Shown in pieces: positions 53,956 through 63,142 of a DNA stretch of 64,000 nucleotides. The translations under genes were made by a program, and so were the position numbers. The number at the start of each line of letters is the position of its first letter. The stretch's first letter is position 1. Below the pieces are notes generated by a model, which had not been told where the DNA came from, did not search any database, and saw only the letters and a list, made by a program, of their open reading frames with translations. The stretch lies in NCBI RefSeq assembly GCF_002813325.1, contig NZ_PHUG01000001.1, positions 3,844,001 through 3,908,000 on the forward strand. Reading direction: 5' to 3'. The stretch is from Janthinobacterium sp. 64 (GTDB lineage Bacteria; Pseudomonadota; Gammaproteobacteria; Burkholderiales; Burkholderiaceae_D).

Positions 53956-55907
53956 GCGGCCAGGCCCTGGGGCCGATACGTTTTGCTGTCCCAGATCTGC
54001 AGGTCGGCGCTGGTTGAACCGGTGCGGCCATCCTCGAATTTCACCTGGGTCTCGATGTATTGCGTTGCCTTGCCCTCATACAGGGCGGAAATGAGCACCG
54101 CGTATTTTTCGGCGATGAATTTGCGGCGTACCTTGCGCGTGCGCGTCAGCTCGTCGTCGTCCGGGTCGAGTTCCTTGTGCAGCACGAGGAAGCGGTGCAC
54201 CTGCGTGCGGTCCATCAGCGGATCGCTTGCCAGTTCCGCGTTGACCTGTTCGATGCAGTCGCGGATCAAGCCGTAGGTTTCGGCGCGCGCCGCCAGGTCC
54301 GTGTAGCCGGCATACGCGATGCCGCGCCGCTCGGACCAGTTGCCCACCGCTTCGATATCGATGTTGATGAAGGCGCACACCTGATCGCGCGCATGGCCGA
54401 AGGCCACCACTTCCTTGATGAAGGGGAAAAACTTGAGCTTGTTTTCGATGTAATTGGGCGCGAAGATGGCGCCGCAATTCATCTTGCCGACATCGGCTGC
54501 GCGGTCGATGATTTTCAGGTGGCCTTCGCTGTCGAATACGCCCGCGTCGCCCGTATGAAAGTAGCCGTCGGCGTCGATCACTTCGGCGGTGGCATCGGGA
54601 CGCTTGAAGTAGCCGCTCATGGTGGCGGGCGACTTGACCAGCACTTCGCCATTGGCCGCCAGCTTGACTTCCACGCCCGGTGCGGGCAGGCCCACGCTGT
54701 CGAACTTGATGTTGCCGTCCGGCTGCAGACACACATAGGCGCAGGTTTCGGTGGAGCCGTACAGCTGCTTGAGATTCACGCCGATGGAGCGGTAGAAGCG
54801 GAACAGGTCGGGGCCGATGGCGGCGCCGGCCGTGTAGGCGACGCGCACGCGCGACAGTCCCAGCACGTTTTTCAAGGGGCCGTAGACGAGCAGCTCGCCG
54901 AGCTTGTAGCTGAGGCGATCGGCCAGCGGCACGGGCTTGCCATCCAAAATCTGCGCGCCGCAGCGCTTGGCCACGTCCATGAAATGGCTGAACATGTGGC
55001 GCTTGATGCTGCTCGCGTCTTCCATGCGTATCATCACGCTGGTGAGCATGTTTTCGAACACGCGCGGCGGCGCAAAGTAGCAGGTGGGGCCGATTTCGCG
55101 CATGTCGATCATCACCGTGTCGCCCGATTCGGGGCAGTTGACGGTAAAGCCGGCCACCATCGCCTGCGCCAGCGAGAACAGGCAGTCGCCCACCCATGCC
55201 ATGGGCAGGTAGGACAGGATGTCTTCCGCGTCGGTGAGCTTGTCGAAGGCGACGCCGCCAACGCCGGCGGCCAGCAGCGCCGTGTGGCTCTGGCACACGC
55301 CCTTTGGCTTGCCCGTGGTGCCCGAGGTGTACAGGATGACGGCCGAGTCGCTGCCCTGGCCCGCTGCCACGGCGGCGTCGAAAAAGCCCGGATGCTCGCG
55401 GTCGTAGGCCCGGCCCAGCATCTGCAGCGCGGCAAAGGACGTCAGCTCCGGCTGGCGGTAATGGCGCATGCCCCGTTCATCGTCGTAGGCGATGTGGGCG
55501 ACGTGCGGGTACAGGGTTTTCAGTTCGAGCAGCTTGTCGACCTGCTCCTGGTCTTCGACGATGGCGTAGCGGATTTCCGCATCCTGCAGCACATAGGCCA
55601 TGTCGGCGGCCGGCGCGTCCTGATACAGTGGCACGGGCACGCCGCCCAGGCTTTGCGCTGCCAGCATGGCCCAGTACAGGCGGGGACGGTTGTCGCCGAT
55701 GATGGCGAGGTTCATGCCGCGCTGGAAGCCGATGGCGGCCAGGCCGCAGGCCAGCGCGCGCACCTCGTCGTTAACCTCGGACCAGGTCCAGGTTTGCCAG
55801 ATGCCCAGGTGTTTTTCGCGAAAGGCGGGCTTGTCGGATCGTACTGTCCCGTGCTGCAATAAGCGCCGCGGAAAAGTCGGCATCGTTGCTGTGGTAGTCG
55901 TTTGCAC
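53952..55907 (-). CDS. AMP-binding acyl-CoA synthetase
   Basis: The protein of about 651 residues is an adenylate-forming ligase of the long-chain acyl-CoA synthetase type. Motifs are the P-loop VILYTSGTTGKPKGVCQSH, QLYGSTETCAYVCLQPDG, YFHTGDAGVFDSEGHLKIIDR, and a C-terminal lid ending with ELTRTRKVRRKFIAEKY. I favour GTG 55905-55907, which has GGGAG six bases before it; GTG 55938-55940 is an alternative. It heads the livGHMKF operon, whose last gene is another CoA ligase, so the transporter is bracketed by two acid-activating enzymes. The acid is unknown. Confidence 0.87.
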   Translation of the reverse strand: MQTTTTATMPTFPRRLLQHGTVRSDKPAFREKHLGIWQTWTWSEVNDEVRALACGLAAIGFQRGMNLAIIGDNRPRLYWAMLAAQSLGGVPVPLYQDAPAADMAYVLQDAEIRYAIVEDQEQVDKLLELKTLYPHVAHIAYDDERGMRHYRQPELTSFAALQMLGRAYDREHPGFFDAAVAAGQGSDSAVILYTSGTTGKPKGVCQSHTALLAAGVGGVAFDKLTDAEDILSYLPMAWVGDCLFSLAQAMVAGFTVNCPESGDTVMIDMREIGPTCYFAPPRVFENMLTSVMIRMEDASSIKRHMFSHFMDVAKRCGAQILDGKPVPLADRLSYKLGELLVYGPLKNVLGLSRVRVAYTAGAAIGPDLFRFYRSIGVNLKQLYGSTETCAYVCLQPDGNIKFDSVGLPAPGVEVKLAANGEVLVKSPATMSGYFKRPDATAEVIDADGYFHTGDAGVFDSEGHLKIIDRAADVGKMNCGAIFAPNYIENKLKFFPFIKEVVAFGHARDQVCAFINIDIEAVGNWSERRGIAYAGYTDLAARAETYGLIRDCIEQVNAELASDPLMDRTQVHRFLVLHKELDPDDDELTRTRKVRRKFIAEKYAVLISALYEGKATQYIETQVKFEDGRTGSTSADLQIWDSKTYRPQGLAA

Positions 55908-56062
55908 CAGTGTCTCCCTGTTGCTTGTCTCAGGCTCCACCTCGTTGGATGGCGCTCTGTGTTTTTATGTATAAGGCGTTTGTGCAATGATAGTAGCCTG
56001 CGTTAGTTTGCCGAGTTGTCTTTTCGGGGACATTTACCCACTTTTCGATGGTGCATCGCACA

Positions 56063-56761
56063 ATGACCTACCCTGATATCACTCTGAAGGATGCCGTGCG
56101 CGCGGCCAACTGGGCGCAGCTGCTCGATCCCGTGCAACTGGCCCGCGTCGAGGCGGACGTGTTTGAAACCTTCGTGCCGAAAGGCGGCTTTGTCTGCCGC
56201 AAGGGCGAGCCGGTGGACAACTGGATCGGCGTCATCAGCGGCATGGTCAAGATGAATAATTTTTCCGCCTCCGGCAAGGCCATGACCTTCATTGGCGTGC
56301 CGCCCGGCAGCTGGTTCGGCGAAGGTTCGCTGCTGAAAAACGAGATCCGCAAATACGACACCATGGCCCTGCGCGACACGCGCGTGGCGCGCCTGCCCGG
56401 CGCCACCTTCCACTGGCTGCTGGAAACGAGCCTGCCATTCACGCGCTTTTTGCTGATGCAGCTCAACGAGCGCCTGGGCCAGTTCATCGGCATGGTGGAA
56501 AACGAGCGCCTGCTGGACCTGAACACGCGCGTGGCGCGCTGCCTGGCCTCGATGTTCAACTCGCATTTGTACCCTGGCGTGGAAACCCTGGTGCAGCTGT
56601 CGCAGGAAGAGATCGGCTTGTTGTCCGGCTCTTCGCGCCAGCGCGCCAACCAGGCCTTGCAGGTGCTGGAAAAAAAGGGGTTGTTGCGCCTCGATTACGG
56701 CGGCATCCGCGTGCTGGACCTGGAAGGCTTGCGCCGCTACGAGGCCGATGATGCAGACTGA
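56063..56761 (+). CDS. Crp/Fnr family transcriptional regulator
   Basis: The 232-residue protein has an N-terminal cyclic-nucleotide-binding-like barrel (FVPKGGFVCRKGEPVDNWIGVISGMVKM, GSWFGEGSLL) and a C-terminal winged helix (LVQLSQEEIGLLSGSSRQRANQALQVLEKKGLLRL). It lacks the N-terminal cysteine cluster of FNR. The start may be ATG 56063 or ATG 56048; neither has a clear ribosome-binding site. It is divergent from the acyl-CoA synthetase operon and may control it. Its 3' end overlaps the DUF4132 gene by 14 bases. Confidence 0.87.
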   Translation: MTYPDITLKDAVRAANWAQLLDPVQLARVEADVFETFVPKGGFVCRKGEPVDNWIGVISGMVKMNNFSASGKAMTFIGVPPGSWFGEGSLLKNEIRKYDTMALRDTRVARLPGATFHWLLETSLPFTRFLLMQLNERLGQFIGMVENERLLDLNTRVARCLASMFNSHLYPGVETLVQLSQEEIGLLSGSSRQRANQALQVLEKKGLLRLDYGGIRVLDLEGLRRYEADDAD

Positions 56762-58796
56762 AATCTCCAGCCGCGCCGCAGCGCTGCGGGCTCGCCTCGA
56801 GGGTACTGCCGTCGACCATGCGCGTTTTACGGGGCCGCCCGTCGATTTCAACGGCTGGACACCTGAAGAACTGGGCGCCGTCTGGGGGGCGCTGCACCGC
56901 GCGGCGCGCTTCGGCCATGATGATGTTGCGCGGTTTAATCTGGCGCACACGCTGCTGGAACAGGTGACTGGGGCCGGACTGGCGCCGTTGCTGGCCGGCG
57001 CCGTGTTCCTCGACGCGCTCGACGCGGCCGCTGATTACAACCTGGAATGGGAGTATGTGATCGGCTGCCTGGCTTGCCTGCAGGGCGAGGCGCCGGCAGG
57101 CACGGCGGCGCAGGCACGGCGCATTCTCGGTGAAACCTCGGGCTGGGCCGAACGGCCCTACCAGGCCTGGCTGCTGGCGCGCCTTGCAGGCGGCGACGCC
57201 CCTGCGCAATTTGCGCAGGTAATGGAGGAGCGCCACGCCCGTTATCCGATGCCACTGACCTTGCAGGAATTGGCACTGCTGGCGCAGCTGGCGCAAGCGT
57301 CCCTGCTGGCGCTGGCCGGCTCGCCCCATAGCAGCTTCTGGAACCGCAACAGTATCGGCGAGGCGGATCCCGCCGCCGTGCTGGCCGACGATGCGGCGTA
57401 TGTCGATTTTGCGCGGGCGATACTGGAACAGGCGGCGCGTCATATCGCCGCCATCCACGATGGCAGCGTGCCGTATACGGCCGATGCCGCCTTTGCCACG
57501 GCAGATTCTCCCGTGCTGGCGCGCGCCGCGCGGGTCGCCGCCTACCGCGATGATGGATGGTTCCGTCCCGTGATCGCCGTCTTGCTGCCTTTGGCCTGCG
57601 TCGCGCCCGGCGCGGCAAAAAGCGCACCGTCGCAGTCGCTGGCGATGGCGCTGGGCCATGCGGTGGAAACCATCCCCACGCCGGAAAGCTTGCTGGCCCT
57701 GCGCACGGCGCTGGCGCAGGTGCGCCATGCGGGCATTCGCAAGAAGCTGGAACGCAATCTGAAACCGGCCGAACGGGCGCTGGCCGAACGGCCCGATATC
57801 GCCTGGAGGATCGGCATGCCCGGCCCCATGGGCAAGCGGCGCCAGGCCATGCTGGCGCGCCGCCTGGAAGCGGGCTACGCCAGCGAGGTGTGGTTTGGCC
57901 TGGACCAATGGCGCGCCTTGCGCGACGATGCCGATATCGAGACGGTGGCGCGCGCGCTGGTCTGGCGCACGGGCGATGGGCTGACCTTCATGCTCGATGG
58001 CGAGGGCGCCATCGGTGCGCAGGGGCAGCCAGTGCAATTGCCTGAGCAAGGCGACATCGGCCTGTGGCACCCCCTGCACGGCAGCGGGGAGCAGCGCGCC
58101 GCCTGGCAGGCGCTGCTCGCGCAGCGGCGCGTGCGCCAGCCGCTGCGCCAGGTGTATCGTGAAATATATGCACCGCCCGGCGACGGCAGCGCCCCATTTG
58201 CCGGCTACCAGTTGTCGCTGCCTACCTTGCTGGGACTGGCCCGCCGCGAAGGCTGGCGGCTCGATGACGATGAAGGCTTGTCGCGCCAGTTCGGCGCCTG
58301 GCGCGTATTGCTGCGCCTCGGGGGACACGTCTATCCAGGCGCGGGCGGCGCCTGCACATCCAACGGGCTGGCGCCCGCGCAGATGATGCCGATGGCGCCG
58401 GTGGCGTATTCGGAAGCGTGCCGCGCGGTGGACCTGCTGGTCAGCGCCAGCGCCCTGGCGCTGCTGGAAGAAGAGCACAGCGCGCAGCGCGAAGAGCGCC
58501 TGTTTTACCTGGCCAATATGGCACCGGGGCCGATGGCGGGCATGCGGCGCACGGTGCTGGAACAGGTATTCGCTGACCAGATCGAGGACGGGCGCATGGC
58601 GCTCGAAGCGCGCCACCTGATGGTGGGCAGGCATGCGATTCACCTGACCACCGGCAGGGTCACGCTGGACGGCGCCGCGGTAGCGACCGAGGTGGCCGCG
58701 AAGGGGAGCAAGCTGGGCGCCGTGCCGTGGTTGCCGCACGATGAGGCGCTGCTGGAAAAAATCGTCGGCCTCGCCGGCCAACTGCTCCAGCATTGA
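56748..58796 (+). CDS. DUF4132 domain protein
   Basis: This 682-residue protein is mostly helical in its first 350 residues. It then carries the DUF4132 pattern (GDIGLWHPLHGSGEQRAAWQALLAQRRVRQPLRQVYREIY, about 430-470) and a C-terminal region with RREERLFYLANMAPGP-like text (about 575-650). DUF4132 occurs in E. coli MolR-type proteins, whose function is not established. No WGR domain or enzymatic motif is visible. It starts inside the Crp/Fnr gene (ATGATG at 56748), so production is coupled to the regulator. Confidence 0.72.
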   Translation: MMQTEISSRAAALRARLEGTAVDHARFTGPPVDFNGWTPEELGAVWGALHRAARFGHDDVARFNLAHTLLEQVTGAGLAPLLAGAVFLDALDAAADYNLEWEYVIGCLACLQGEAPAGTAAQARRILGETSGWAERPYQAWLLARLAGGDAPAQFAQVMEERHARYPMPLTLQELALLAQLAQASLLALAGSPHSSFWNRNSIGEADPAAVLADDAAYVDFARAILEQAARHIAAIHDGSVPYTADAAFATADSPVLARAARVAAYRDDGWFRPVIAVLLPLACVAPGAAKSAPSQSLAMALGHAVETIPTPESLLALRTALAQVRHAGIRKKLERNLKPAERALAERPDIAWRIGMPGPMGKRRQAMLARRLEAGYASEVWFGLDQWRALRDDADIETVARALVWRTGDGLTFMLDGEGAIGAQGQPVQLPEQGDIGLWHPLHGSGEQRAAWQALLAQRRVRQPLRQVYREIYAPPGDGSAPFAGYQLSLPTLLGLARREGWRLDDDEGLSRQFGAWRVLLRLGGHVYPGAGGACTSNGLAPAQMMPMAPVAYSEACRAVDLLVSASALALLEEEHSAQREERLFYLANMAPGPMAGMRRTVLEQVFADQIEDGRMALEARHLMVGRHAIHLTTGRVTLDGAAVATEVAAKGSKLGAVPWLPHDEALLEKIVGLAGQLLQH

Positions 58797-58898
58797 AGAT
58801 GCCCCGCATCCTGATCCTGGCCTGGGGCTGGGTGAGTACTGCATTGCCGGCAATCGGAGTATCATGAGCGCTTCCCAGCACAGCACCTTTTCGCCGCC

Positions 58899-60722
58899 AT
58901 GCAGACATCCGTTCACAGTAATCCCGCTTCCCGTTTGACCTTGCTGCGCGCCGCCATGCGCGCGCAGCACATCGACGCCTGCATCGTGCCCTCGGCCGAT
59001 CCGCATTTGTCCGAGTACCTGCCGGCGCGCTGGCAGGGCCGCGAATGGCTGTCGGGTTTTACGGGTTCCGTCGGCACCCTGGTCGTGACGCAGGACTTTG
59101 CCGGCGTGTGGACCGATGGCCGTTACTGGGAACAGGCGGAAACGGAACTGGCTGGCAGCGGCATCGTCCTGAAAAAAATCCCGTCCGGCGCCAGCGTGCT
59201 GTATATCGACTGGCTGGGCGAGACCATGCAGCCGGGGCAGACGGTGGCCGTCGATGGCGCCGTGCTGGGCCTGGCCAATGCGCGTTTGCTGCAGCAGGCG
59301 CTGGGCGCGCAAGTGACCCTGCGCACGGACATCGACGTGCTGCAAGCCGTCTGGCCCGAGCGCCCGGCCATGCCCGCCGCGCCCGTATATGAACATGCGC
59401 CCGCGTATCCATCGCTGTCGCGCACGCAAAAACTGGCGGCCCTGCGCGCCGGCATGGCCGCGCACGGCGCCAGCCACCACGTCATTTCCACGCTCGACGA
59501 TATCGCGTATCTGTTCAACTTGCGCGGCGCCGACGTGCACTACAACCCCGTCTTCCTCGCGCATGCGCTGGTGGGGCCCGAGCGCTCCACCCTGTTCGTC
59601 GCCGACGGCAAGCTGCCGGCCGCCCTGCGCGCCACGCTGGAAAGCGAAGGCGTGGACGTGGCCGCGTATGACCGCGCGGCGGCCGCGCTGGCCGCCTTGC
59701 CGGCCGGCGCCACCTTGCTGCTCGACCCGCGCCGCATCACGTTCGGCACGCGCCAGGCCGTGGCCGATGCTGTGCGCGTGGTCGAATCGATCAACCCGAC
59801 CACCCTGGCCAAGTCGCGCAAGACGGACGGTGAAGCGGCGCACGTGCGCGCCGCCATGGAGCACGATGGCGCCGCGCTGTGCGAATTTTTCAGCTGGTTG
59901 GACGCCACCCTGGCCGACCCGCAGCACGCGCCGCTGACGGAAATCGGCGTCGACGAACACCTGACGGCATGCCGCGCGCGCCGCGCCGGCTTTGTCAGCC
60001 CCAGTTTCGGCACCATCGCCGGCTTCAATGCGCACGGCGCCATCATGCATTACCACGCGCATGCGGATTCGGCCGCCACCATCGAAGGCGACGGCTTGCT
60101 GCTGATCGACTCGGGCGGCCAGTATCTTGGCGGCACCACGGACATCACGCGCGTGGTCCCCGTCGGCACCATCACCGCTGAACATAAGCACGATTTTACG
60201 CTGGTCTTGCGCAGCATGATCGCCCTGTCGCGCGCGCAGTTCCCGCGCGGCGTGAAGTCGCCCATGCTCGACGCGATTGCCCGCGCGCCGCTGTGGGCCG
60301 AAGGCATCGACTTTGGCCACGGCACGGGTCACGGCGTGGGCTTTTTCCTCAACGTCCACGAAGGGCCGCAATCGATTTCCCAGTCCGCCATGCCGGAGCC
60401 GCACACGGCCATGGAACCGGGCATGATCACCTCCATCGAACCGGGCATCTACCGCCCCGGCCAGTGGGGCATCCGCATCGAGAACCTGGTGCTGAACGTT
60501 CCCGCAGGGACGACGCAGTTCGGGGAATTCCTGCGTTTTGAAACATTGACCTTGTGCCCGATCGATACGCGCTGCATCGAGCGCTCGCTGTTGCGCGACG
60601 ACGAGGCGGCCTGGCTCAACGATTACCACGCCACCGTGCGCGCACGTCTCGCGCCGCTGTTGGCTGCGCCGGCCGATGCGCCTGCGCTGGCGTGGCTGGA
60701 ACAGCGCACGGGAGCCATCTGA
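58899..60722 (+). CDS. Xaa-Pro aminopeptidase, M24 family (three-domain)
   Basis: The 607-residue protein is a three-domain aminopeptidase P: two creatinase-like N-terminal domains and a C-terminal pita-bread domain. Dinuclear metal ligands are visible in LIDSGGQYLGGTTDITR (two Asp), HGTGHGVGFFLNVHEGP (His), TSIEPGIY (Glu) and GIRIENLVL (Glu). It removes N-terminal residues before proline. The size matches eukaryote-like long forms common in proteobacteria. The stop overlaps the next small gene by one base. Confidence 0.93.
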   Translation: MQTSVHSNPASRLTLLRAAMRAQHIDACIVPSADPHLSEYLPARWQGREWLSGFTGSVGTLVVTQDFAGVWTDGRYWEQAETELAGSGIVLKKIPSGASVLYIDWLGETMQPGQTVAVDGAVLGLANARLLQQALGAQVTLRTDIDVLQAVWPERPAMPAAPVYEHAPAYPSLSRTQKLAALRAGMAAHGASHHVISTLDDIAYLFNLRGADVHYNPVFLAHALVGPERSTLFVADGKLPAALRATLESEGVDVAAYDRAAAALAALPAGATLLLDPRRITFGTRQAVADAVRVVESINPTTLAKSRKTDGEAAHVRAAMEHDGAALCEFFSWLDATLADPQHAPLTEIGVDEHLTACRARRAGFVSPSFGTIAGFNAHGAIMHYHAHADSAATIEGDGLLLIDSGGQYLGGTTDITRVVPVGTITAEHKHDFTLVLRSMIALSRAQFPRGVKSPMLDAIARAPLWAEGIDFGHGTGHGVGFFLNVHEGPQSISQSAMPEPHTAMEPGMITSIEPGIYRPGQWGIRIENLVLNVPAGTTQFGEFLRFETLTLCPIDTRCIERSLLRDDEAAWLNDYHATVRARLAPLLAAPADAPALAWLEQRTGAI

Positions 60723-60970
60723 TGCGTTCGACCCGCGCCACGTCCGCCATCGAGCGGCTCAAGGAACGCACCGGCCACCGCCTCTACACGATGGCGCGCA
60801 CGGGCGATGAACTGTTTTTCCTGACTGAAGGCCCGGGCTTGCCGCCTTTGTGCCCGCCGCTGGAACTCGATGCCTTTGTCGCCTTCGTGAATGGACTGGG
60901 GCCGCAAAAGGCGCGCCGCGTCAGCAAGCTCGACGTGGCGTTTGAAAAGCAGCTGACGAAAAAGCCCTAG
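60722..60970 (+). CDS. Small conserved-looking hypothetical protein
   Basis: The 82-residue basic protein begins MRSTRATSAIERLKERTGHRLYTMARTGDELFFLTEGPGLP and ends in KQLTKKP. I see no known domain, signal peptide or membrane helix. It shares one base with the aminopeptidase stop and is followed directly by mgtC, so it is translated within this operon. Codon use matches its neighbours, which supports a real gene. Confidence 0.72.
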   Translation: MRSTRATSAIERLKERTGHRLYTMARTGDELFFLTEGPGLPPLCPPLELDAFVAFVNGLGPQKARRVSKLDVAFEKQLTKKP

Positions 60971-61711
60971 ATGCCGACCATCGACTTCCTGCGCGCGTAT
61001 TGGTCGCCGGCCGAGCTGGCAACGAATGGCGTGATTCTGCTGAACCTGTTGGGCGCGTTGCTGCTGGGCTTGCTGGTGGGCTATGAGCGCTCGTATCACG
61101 GGCGCGCCGCCGGCATGCGCACGTATGGCCTGGTCTGCATGGCTTCGGCCGCGCTGACGGTGCTGGGCGGCTATCCGGAGTTCTGGTATGGCGGCCATGG
61201 CACCATCGTCGGCAGCGACCCCACGCGTATCATCCAGGGGATCGTCACGGGCGTGGGTTTCCTCGGCGCCGGCGTCATCATGCGCGAAGGCTTCAATATC
61301 AGCGGCCTGACGACGGCCGCCTCGATCTGGGCCTCGTCCGTGATCGGCATCATGGTCGGCATCGGCTTTTATCTGTCGGCCATGGGCCTGGCCTTCATGT
61401 GCGCGATGGCGATGATTTTTCTGTCAAAATTGGAGAACTGGCTGCCGTCGCGCCACGCAGTGGCCATCACCATGCGCTTCAAGCAAGGGTTCATTCCCCG
61501 CGAAGATGCGCTGCGGCGCATGGCTGCCAAGCGCGGCTACGACATCGCCGGCGGCTCGCTGACCATCGGCAGCAACGACGGCATGCAGGAATGGCGCTTT
61601 GTCGCCATCGCGCATGGCAAGAACACGGGTGCCAGCCTGTCGGCCATGTCGGCCGAACTGGCCGCTTTCGAAGGCATCGCCGGCTTCCAGCTGTCGCACG
61701 CCCGCAACTGA
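60971..61711 (+). CDS. mgtC: MgtC/SapB family membrane protein
   Basis: The 246-residue protein has about five membrane helices with the MgtC core LLGALLLGLLVGYERSYHGRAAGMRTYGLVCMASAALTVLGGY and GIVTGVGFLGAGVIMREGFNISGLTTAASIWASSVIGI. A soluble ACT-like C-terminal part (about 165-246) follows. MgtC proteins help survival in low magnesium and modulate F-type ATP synthase in some pathogens; the role here is unproven. It starts immediately after the small upstream gene. Confidence 0.92.
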   Translation: MPTIDFLRAYWSPAELATNGVILLNLLGALLLGLLVGYERSYHGRAAGMRTYGLVCMASAALTVLGGYPEFWYGGHGTIVGSDPTRIIQGIVTGVGFLGAGVIMREGFNISGLTTAASIWASSVIGIMVGIGFYLSAMGLAFMCAMAMIFLSKLENWLPSRHAVAITMRFKQGFIPREDALRRMAAKRGYDIAGGSLTIGSNDGMQEWRFVAIAHGKNTGASLSAMSAELAAFEGIAGFQLSHARN

Positions 61712-61722
61712 AAAGGATGGAC

Positions 61723-62304
61723 ATGGATGGACAAGCCCAAGAGGTACTCGATTTCTGGTTCCTGCCGCCGGATAACCCAGACTATGGCCAGTCGCGCGTG
61801 GCATGGTTCCGCAAGGATGACGGCTTCGACGCGCAGATACGCGCGCGTTTCGGCGCGCTGATCGATGCCGCCATCGACGGCGGCTTGCGTGAATGGGACG
61901 CGACGCCGCACGGCGCGCTGGCGCGCCTTATCGTGCTCGATCAGTTCACGCGCAATGTGCACCGCGGCACGCCGCGCGCCTTTGCCGGCGACACCAGGGC
62001 GCTGGCGCTGGCCGTCGCCTTGACGCAGGCGGGGCAGGACCAGCAATTGCCGCCGATGCTGCGCGCCTTCGCCTACCTGCCGTTCGAGCACGCGGAAGAC
62101 CTGGCCATGCAGGCGCGCGCCGTCGAATTGTTCCAGCTGCTGTCGCAGGCGCAGCCCGGCTTTGAGGGCATGCTCGATTATGCCGAGCGCCACCAGGAAG
62201 TCATCGCCCGCTTTGGCCGCTTCCCGCACCGCAACGCGATCCTGGGCCGCGCTTCCACGCCGCAAGAGCTGGAATTTCTGCGCCAGCCGGGATCGAGTTT
62301 TTAG
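61723..62304 (+). CDS. DUF924 family protein
   Basis: The 193-residue helical protein matches DUF924. Typical segments are VLDFWFLPPD near the start, WFRKDDGFDAQIRARFG, LARLIVLDQFTRNVHRGTPRAFAGD, LPFEHAEDLAMQ and RFGRFPHRNAILGR. The family has a tetratricopeptide-like helical fold and no assigned function. ATG 61723 is best placed after AAAAGG; ATG 61717 lies within that site. Confidence 0.9.
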   Translation: MDGQAQEVLDFWFLPPDNPDYGQSRVAWFRKDDGFDAQIRARFGALIDAAIDGGLREWDATPHGALARLIVLDQFTRNVHRGTPRAFAGDTRALALAVALTQAGQDQQLPPMLRAFAYLPFEHAEDLAMQARAVELFQLLSQAQPGFEGMLDYAERHQEVIARFGRFPHRNAILGRASTPQELEFLRQPGSSF

Positions 62305-62313
62305 AAAATCATC

Positions 62314-63141
62314 ATGAATGTCACTTTGAATATCATCGGCGCCGGCCACGTGGGCCGCGTGCTGGGCCGCTTGTTCGCCGGCGTGGAAGGTGTCGCCGTG
62401 CAGGACGTGCTGACACGCTCGATGGCCTCGGCGCAAGCGGCCGTCGCTTTCATCGGCGCCGGCACGCCCGTCGCCAGCTATGCGGCCTTGCGCCACGCCG
62501 ATGTCACCCTGCTGGCCGTCTCCGACGACCAGATCGGCCCGGCCTGCGCGGCGCTGGTGGCCGAGGGACGGCAAGCGGGCGCCATCGTATTTCACTGCAG
62601 CGGCGCGCTGGCGTCCAGCGTGTTGTTGGCGGCCACGCAGGCCGGTGCATCGGTGGCCAGCGCGCACCCGATCCGCAGCTTTGCCGACCCGGCACAAGTG
62701 GCCGCCACCTTTGACGGCACGTTTTGCGGCGTCGAAGGCGATCCGCTGGCGCTGGCCTTCCTCACGCCAGCCTTGAACGCCATCGGCGCGCGCCCCGTGC
62801 CCATCGACCCGGCCGCCAAGACCCTGTATCACGCCGCTGCCGTGTTTGCCAGTAATTACCTGGTGACGGTGCTCGACGCGGCCCTGCGCGCCTACCAGGC
62901 AGCCGGCATTGCCGAGCCCGTGGCGCGCGAACTGGCCCAGCCTTTGGTGATGGAAGCGGTGGCCAATGTATTCCGCCTGGGCGCCGCGCCGGCGCTCTCC
63001 GGCCCCATCGCACGGGGCGACTCGGCCACCGTGCAACGCCAGCAGCAGGCGGTGCAAAGCTGGGATGCCGCCACGGGCGAGTTGTACCGGGCGCTGGTGG
63101 CGCCCACGCAAGACCTGGCCAGGCGCAAGCGCGGAGGATGA
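62314..63141 (+). CDS. Rossmann-like and DUF2520 domain protein
   Basis: This 275-residue protein has an N-terminal Rossmann fold (LNIIGAGHVGRVLGRLFAGV) and a helical DUF2520 domain (GASVASAHPIRSFADPAQV, AAAVFASNYLVTVLDAALRAYQAAGI). The arrangement resembles ProC and 6-phosphogluconate dehydrogenase relatives, so NAD(P)-dependent reduction is likely, but the substrate is unknown. It starts nine bases after DUF924. Its stop is one base from the end of the convergent GGDEF gene. Confidence 0.9.
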   Translation: MNVTLNIIGAGHVGRVLGRLFAGVEGVAVQDVLTRSMASAQAAVAFIGAGTPVASYAALRHADVTLLAVSDDQIGPACAALVAEGRQAGAIVFHCSGALASSVLLAATQAGASVASAHPIRSFADPAQVAATFDGTFCGVEGDPLALAFLTPALNAIGARPVPIDPAAKTLYHAAAVFASNYLVTVLDAALRAYQAAGIAEPVARELAQPLVMEAVANVFRLGAAPALSGPIARGDSATVQRQQQAVQSWDAATGELYRALVAPTQDLARRKRGG

Positions 63142-63142
63142 C

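Noticed and set aside
56556..60629. Very long open frame on the minus strand opposite the DUF4132 and aminopeptidase genes
   Set aside because: High GC with strong third-position bias opens antisense frames; the translation is Arg/Gln/His/Ala-rich and family-free, while the plus-strand proteins are recognisable.
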